Source: Larus michahellis
Taxonomy: Eukaryota > Chordata > Aves > Charadriiformes > Laridae
Direction: 5' to 3'
DNA: 64,000 nt
NCBI RefSeq assembly: GCF_964199755.1
Contig: NC_133896.1
Span: 66,071,142-66,135,141 of the forward strand
Shown piece after piece: positions 59,552-64,000 of the stretch; the first letter of the stretch is position 1; every line of letters starts with the position of its first letter. The position numbers and the translations under genes were made by a program. The notes beneath the pieces were generated by a model, which saw only the letters and a program-made list of their open reading frames with translations, had not been told where the DNA came from and made no database searches.

Positions 59552-62500
59552 TAAAATTTTGTGTAATCATGTGCAGATGAAATGGCTGGTCATGACTCCC
59601 AAGGCTTAAAAACAGGCGGATGCTTTATAAAACAACTGATGGTGGATGTATGCTCTGTCATAGAGCTTTGAAGGGTGTGTTCTGCTGTTCTTTCTTGTAA
59701 ACACTTCAAGAATGTCAAGGCCAGGAAGAACGGTACTGTGGTGTCTCTAAATGCACCCCTTTTCGGGCTGTCAACCTGTGTCTCTAATGACTATTGTTAT
59801 GTATTTATTAAGGGAGACTATCTCTGGAAATCGGGATGGCAGCTATTCAGCACAGATGAATTAGGTGTTTAGCCTTTTCCTAAGATGACGCTTTTCAAGA
59901 TAGGTTTGTCTGACTAGAATTTGCAAATATGTTGACTCTTTCTGGTTTTACCAAGTGTGATTGCAGATGCCGTATGAGTCCCTTAATTCAAGCAGGGATG
60001 TGTAGTCTAGTGTTTCCATGTCAAATTGAGGAATGACTAAGATCTAAAGAATCCCCGTGTAAGGAATGCTATTAAGTAATCTTTTTTCCCCGTATAAATA
60101 TGAACATCTGCATAGGGTGAGGCAGCTGTAGCTGTGGTTTGCTGTCGTATTTAGCAAAAGGGGAATGGTGATAGGAGATGCTAACTTGCACAATAGCGGT
60201 TCTGGTTAATAACTTACTATCGTTTCTATGCCTGTGTCTTTGTTTTCTTTCTTCTTGGAGCAGCCTGCAGGGTGGTGAGTTGGGAGGGGAAAGAAAGAGC
60301 TCTGTTGAAAATTGCTCAGTCTAACACACTTTAAAAGGAAAAAAAAACAACTCCCCCCCCTCTAGCTTAATGCGGGCTGAACTTCCCATGAAAACTCTGC
60401 CTTAATGAGCTTGGACCCCTCAGCCCTGCTTTGTCCTGGTCAGCAGGTGAGAAAGAGCTGAGGTCCTCGGCGCGGGTGCCCTGGCTGTGACCCAGGGGCT
60501 GGGGGCCCTGATTAGTTCAGCTCTTGTGCTTTCGGCAGGAGTAAGAGTGAGAAAACATTTTGTCTTGGCGCCTGGATGTAGTCATGCTCCTTGCCTGCAG
60601 GTCTGTGGTAGCACTGAAGAGGCATTTGTCTCCAGGAGCAGGGAAAAAGGCACAGATTTCAGTCTGTCCTAGAGCTGAGAATGAATTGCTCAGAGCAACT
60701 ATTGCAGTGGAGTGTCCAAGATGTATCATATTTGATAGTGGTGAAAAGCTGAAAACTCTTTGCAATTCAAAATCTGTCATGGTTTTCAGTTATTGGTTAA
60801 TATTTTGTCAGCGCTTCATGGCAGTGACTTCTGACTGTCTCCCAGGATTGCTCGTGGTGCACTGAATACCTCAAAAGTGAAGTTGACGCCAAGCAGGAGA
60901 CCATCTGTGTTGTTAATAGTGTAGTGTTATCACACTCAAGACTCAGGCTTGTGTGATGGATAATGTGATCGCACTAGACCTGTTTCCTTTTTTTATAAAA
61001 AAAAAGTCAAAAAACCCAATGCCCCAAAACAATCTGTATCCTTATCTACCAACTTCTGAGCCCACAGGTCAATTTAATTTTGTCAGAGGTGAAATTGGAA
61101 AGATATGGGACACTTCTTTGGTGTTTTTTTTTTTCTTTTTTGTGTGTGCGAAGTCCCTGCAGCTAGACAGAGATCCTAATTAACTTTCCAATAATACAAA
61201 GGCTGCAGGAAAAGCAACGGCACTTTGTAAAGCGAGAGAGGCCCCTCCACGTGGGTATCCTGGCAGGCTAATTGGCAGCTGCATAGCTGGGATCTGAGCA
61301 GAGTGTCCATCGCCTCCTGCCCATCTGGTGGGTCGGGGAATGAGGGGTAACTCGTGGTCCTGAGGTGGAAGGAGGGACGATCAGAGCTAACAGGCTTGTG
61401 TGAGCAAAAGGAGCTGTAGATGAGAGGACCATGATTTCTGTCCTGGCATCCTGTCCCATAACTCCTGGCTCTCTTCACCCATACCTGTGAAACCATACAG
61501 CTGTGTTAGTGTCGTCTGCTTTAGTCTTTCCTTCTGAGTCTCAAATGAAGAGTACTTGTTAAGGGAGCAATTCTGCTACAGCTCCTACAATGTGATAACA
61601 GGCGGTAGGAGCAAAGCTATGTTTGGCAATAAATAGCAAAGGGAGGATGGTTGTTTGCTGGTCCAAGTCCTTCCTCGAGCTCAATGAAAGGAGGTAGGAG
61701 CTTGGCTGTGTTTGTGCTATTGCATCCAAGGGGTGTGTCTATGGAAAACGCACTGAATGCGAGATACAGCAGCAGAATGTGCTGGGGAAGGGGGTTCTCT
61801 ACTTTCTTTTTCCTTCTTACTCTTTCTCCCTTTCCACATTTAAAAACAAACCAGCTCATCCTCATACTTTATGGCTTTAAAAAGCTATTCTGACCTTTCT
61901 GATAATGTTGTTAAGAACCTACTGATGTATTAAAGTGCTAATGATGCATAAGGAGTCATAAAACTGTATTAAGTGCATTAAATTTTGAGTAACTCCAGTA
62001 AAAGGCACTGCAAGGGATAGCTAATCACTGTGCGTTTATGAGTTGCCTTGGAAGTAAATGGCAATATTCAGCTGAATCTGTCCACCAAAATGGCCTAGAA
62101 GGAGATGGCATTGCATTGCAGTGCAGTGGGAGGTTGGCAATCCACGCTTGATTAATCTGCTCATACCAAAGTGGCATCACTCCATGCTTCCAGCAGGCTT
62201 GTAATAGATGAGTGCATTAATGAGCCCCTGGGTAACCAAGACTACGCTTGGGTTGCAGGGGGGGAAATCAAAAGGATAAACGTTGCTGACTCAGTTTCTC
62301 TTTCTTATGTTACTTCTACGTATTCTTTCTAAGCAGTGCTTAAGTGATTCCATGTTAAAGTGAGCGTTTTAAAATGCCTCTCTGCGTCACTAACAGTAGC
62401 AGAGCTGTTTTGTGTGGGTTTGAGTGGCTGGGTTATTTAAGCCTTTTTGTTTCCCTGAACTTTCTCCACCTGAAAAATGTTGTCATCTTCAGATGTGACT

Positions 62501-64000
62501 GACTGACTCTTGGTTAGTTTCTGCTAGACTATGCTGAGTCTTAGTACATTAGCGACAGGTTGGGGGAAAACCTCCCTTGAGGCCAACCAGGTGCTCTGCT
62601 GAGCCATCTTCTTCTTTTGAGCACATTCAATTAACTGGTTGGTAAAAGTGTGCAGAGGTCTCTGAGGGCTGACGATAATTTGCGGTCCAGAAAGTTTGGA
62701 AATTATTCTAGCCTTAAGATAAATCATTTCAGGAGGCTACTTAGCTTTTGCAGGGTTGATTGTCTTATTTTCTCTTTCTGAATAAGTTTAATAAAAAAGG
62801 GATTGCGGCTAAACGTAAGCGAACTCTTGCATTCAGGACTTAAATTTCTGTTTTCCTTTCTTGCAGCGGCTTACTGATAATTGTCTTGCTAATGCATTTA
62901 AACTCTACTCCTTAAAAATGCATTATCTGGTTTATTTTGCGGGAGGTCATCAGTTTCACAATATTGTATAAAACTGAAACCAAATCCTCCTGTCTGCAGC
63001 TGCAGTGTTAAATAGAGCATCACTGTCATGTGGTGAGCATGGCTGTCAAAACACTTCGGGCAAAGTGGGTAACGTGAACGGTTCTTCTACGTTAAATATT
63101 TATAGAAGAAAATGCAAACTCAGAAGGCTGCCAGCAGACAGACGTACTGCTTAAATACATTGTTGTGTTGGTGAGGGCATGAATCTTTGTGCTGCAGCTT
63201 TAGGAAGAAGACAGCGAGTTGTTTCTTCTTGCGCACAGGCTCAATGGTGAACTTTTCCTGCACATCAACATATATTCAAAGGAACTGGGAGTTTAAAACA
63301 TCTGATGAAAAACAATAGCTCTACGTTAAGAGATGTGCCAGACAGAGGCCCTCAAAATGATCTGTTCTCTTTGCCCACTGGTCTTCTGCTACAACAGTCA
63401 CAGCAAAAGCTCAGCACAAGCCCCCTCTTGCATGCCTAGCCTCCAGGGCCAGCACGTCTTTATTTCAGGTCCTCTGGTGCAAACAGGTGGTGAACTACAA
63501 GTGGCTAGATACTGAGGAGAAAACCATGTAATTAAATCTGGCACTGTAGTATAATAAATCTCCGTTGTATTCTTTAGCTTTCTAGACGCCTTTTGAGCAA
63601 TACACAATGGCCGTGATTAATGACTATTGTATTGTTTTAAATAATAAGCTTGAGCTTTCAGATAGGTGACATAATTTAGCCGTAATGAGCGTCAGCTTCG
63701 TGTGTTTGATCTCAACGCTTTGAATTTCAGTGTCGTTGTTGCCATGTCCTTGAGAAATTGCTTTATGCCGAAGAAAACCAGTAAAGGGGGACAGGGGGCA
63801 ATTTCTATGAGAGTGTGAAGAATCCAACCAATCTCTTGCTCTGAGGACATCAACATTTTTGTTGCATCTCATTTTTAAATATGCAAGATGAAAGCAGCTG
63901 GATGGTTCATAAACTGGAGCCACTGTTACTGAGAGAGGTTTTGTCTTTGGCAGAAGTATGCTCTGCTGGGAGGTGTCTGCTGACAGTACCAGTGATGGGT

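Larger units (their letters stand above)
47965..64000 (+). other. DENND5B intron 1 (5' part)
   Basis: More than 16 kb of intron without a recognisable exon. It contains two antisense CR1 copies (52826-53285, 56521-57464), A/C-rich tracts (50990-51083, 59419-59551), a hairpin-forming repeat at 50669-50710 and simple AT tracts. No second DENND5B exon was recognised before the right edge. Confidence 0.85.

Overview
The window looks like ordinary nuclear DNA from a bird. It holds split vertebrate genes with short introns and several CR1 LINE copies, some ending in the ATTCTATG-type 3' repeats usual in birds. There are two CpG-island promoters and only a few other mobile-element traces. No operon, CRISPR array, rRNA or tRNA gene was seen. 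The species cannot be named from sequence alone.

Layout. From 1 to about 20.2 kb is AMN1 on the + strand: six coding exons at 5695-5827, 9527-9671, 11904-12121, 16311-16367, 19381-19492 and 20165-20238. They encode all but about the first 13 residues; exon 1 and the promoter lie left of the window. From 24.6 to about 32.7 kb is ETFBKMT (METTL20) on the - strand. Its complete 271-codon reading frame lies in three exons (29208-28889, 25848-25718, 24979-24615), and a likely untranslated first exon lies in a CpG island at about 32.05-32.8 kb. From 47.85 kb to the right edge is the start of DENND5B on the + strand: one coding exon (47853-47964) in a second CpG island, then more than 16 kb of intron 1.

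AMN1 and ETFBKMT are tail to tail across 4.4 kb. ETFBKMT and DENND5B are head to head across about 15 kb. As I recall, the order and relative orientations match human chromosome 12p11, so this is a conserved synteny block. The three products are not known to share a pathway: an LRR protein related to a yeast mitotic-exit antagonist, a mitochondrial lysine methyltransferase acting on ETF-beta, and a DENN-domain Rab exchange factor.

The rest is introns and intergenic DNA with seven recognisable CR1 pieces. One lies directly against the ETFBKMT CpG island and has kept CpGs mainly on the island side. Another keeps a 286-codon open RT-to-C-terminus frame. There is one convincing solo LTR, one weaker LTR-like stretch, two possible MIR traces, a 59-bp tandem duplication and many homopolymer or low-complexity tracts. 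I found no convincing undescribed system. The observations most worth checking are the CR1/CpG-island boundary, a phase-compatible possible alternative last exon downstream of AMN1, and the open frame upstream of the DENND5B start.
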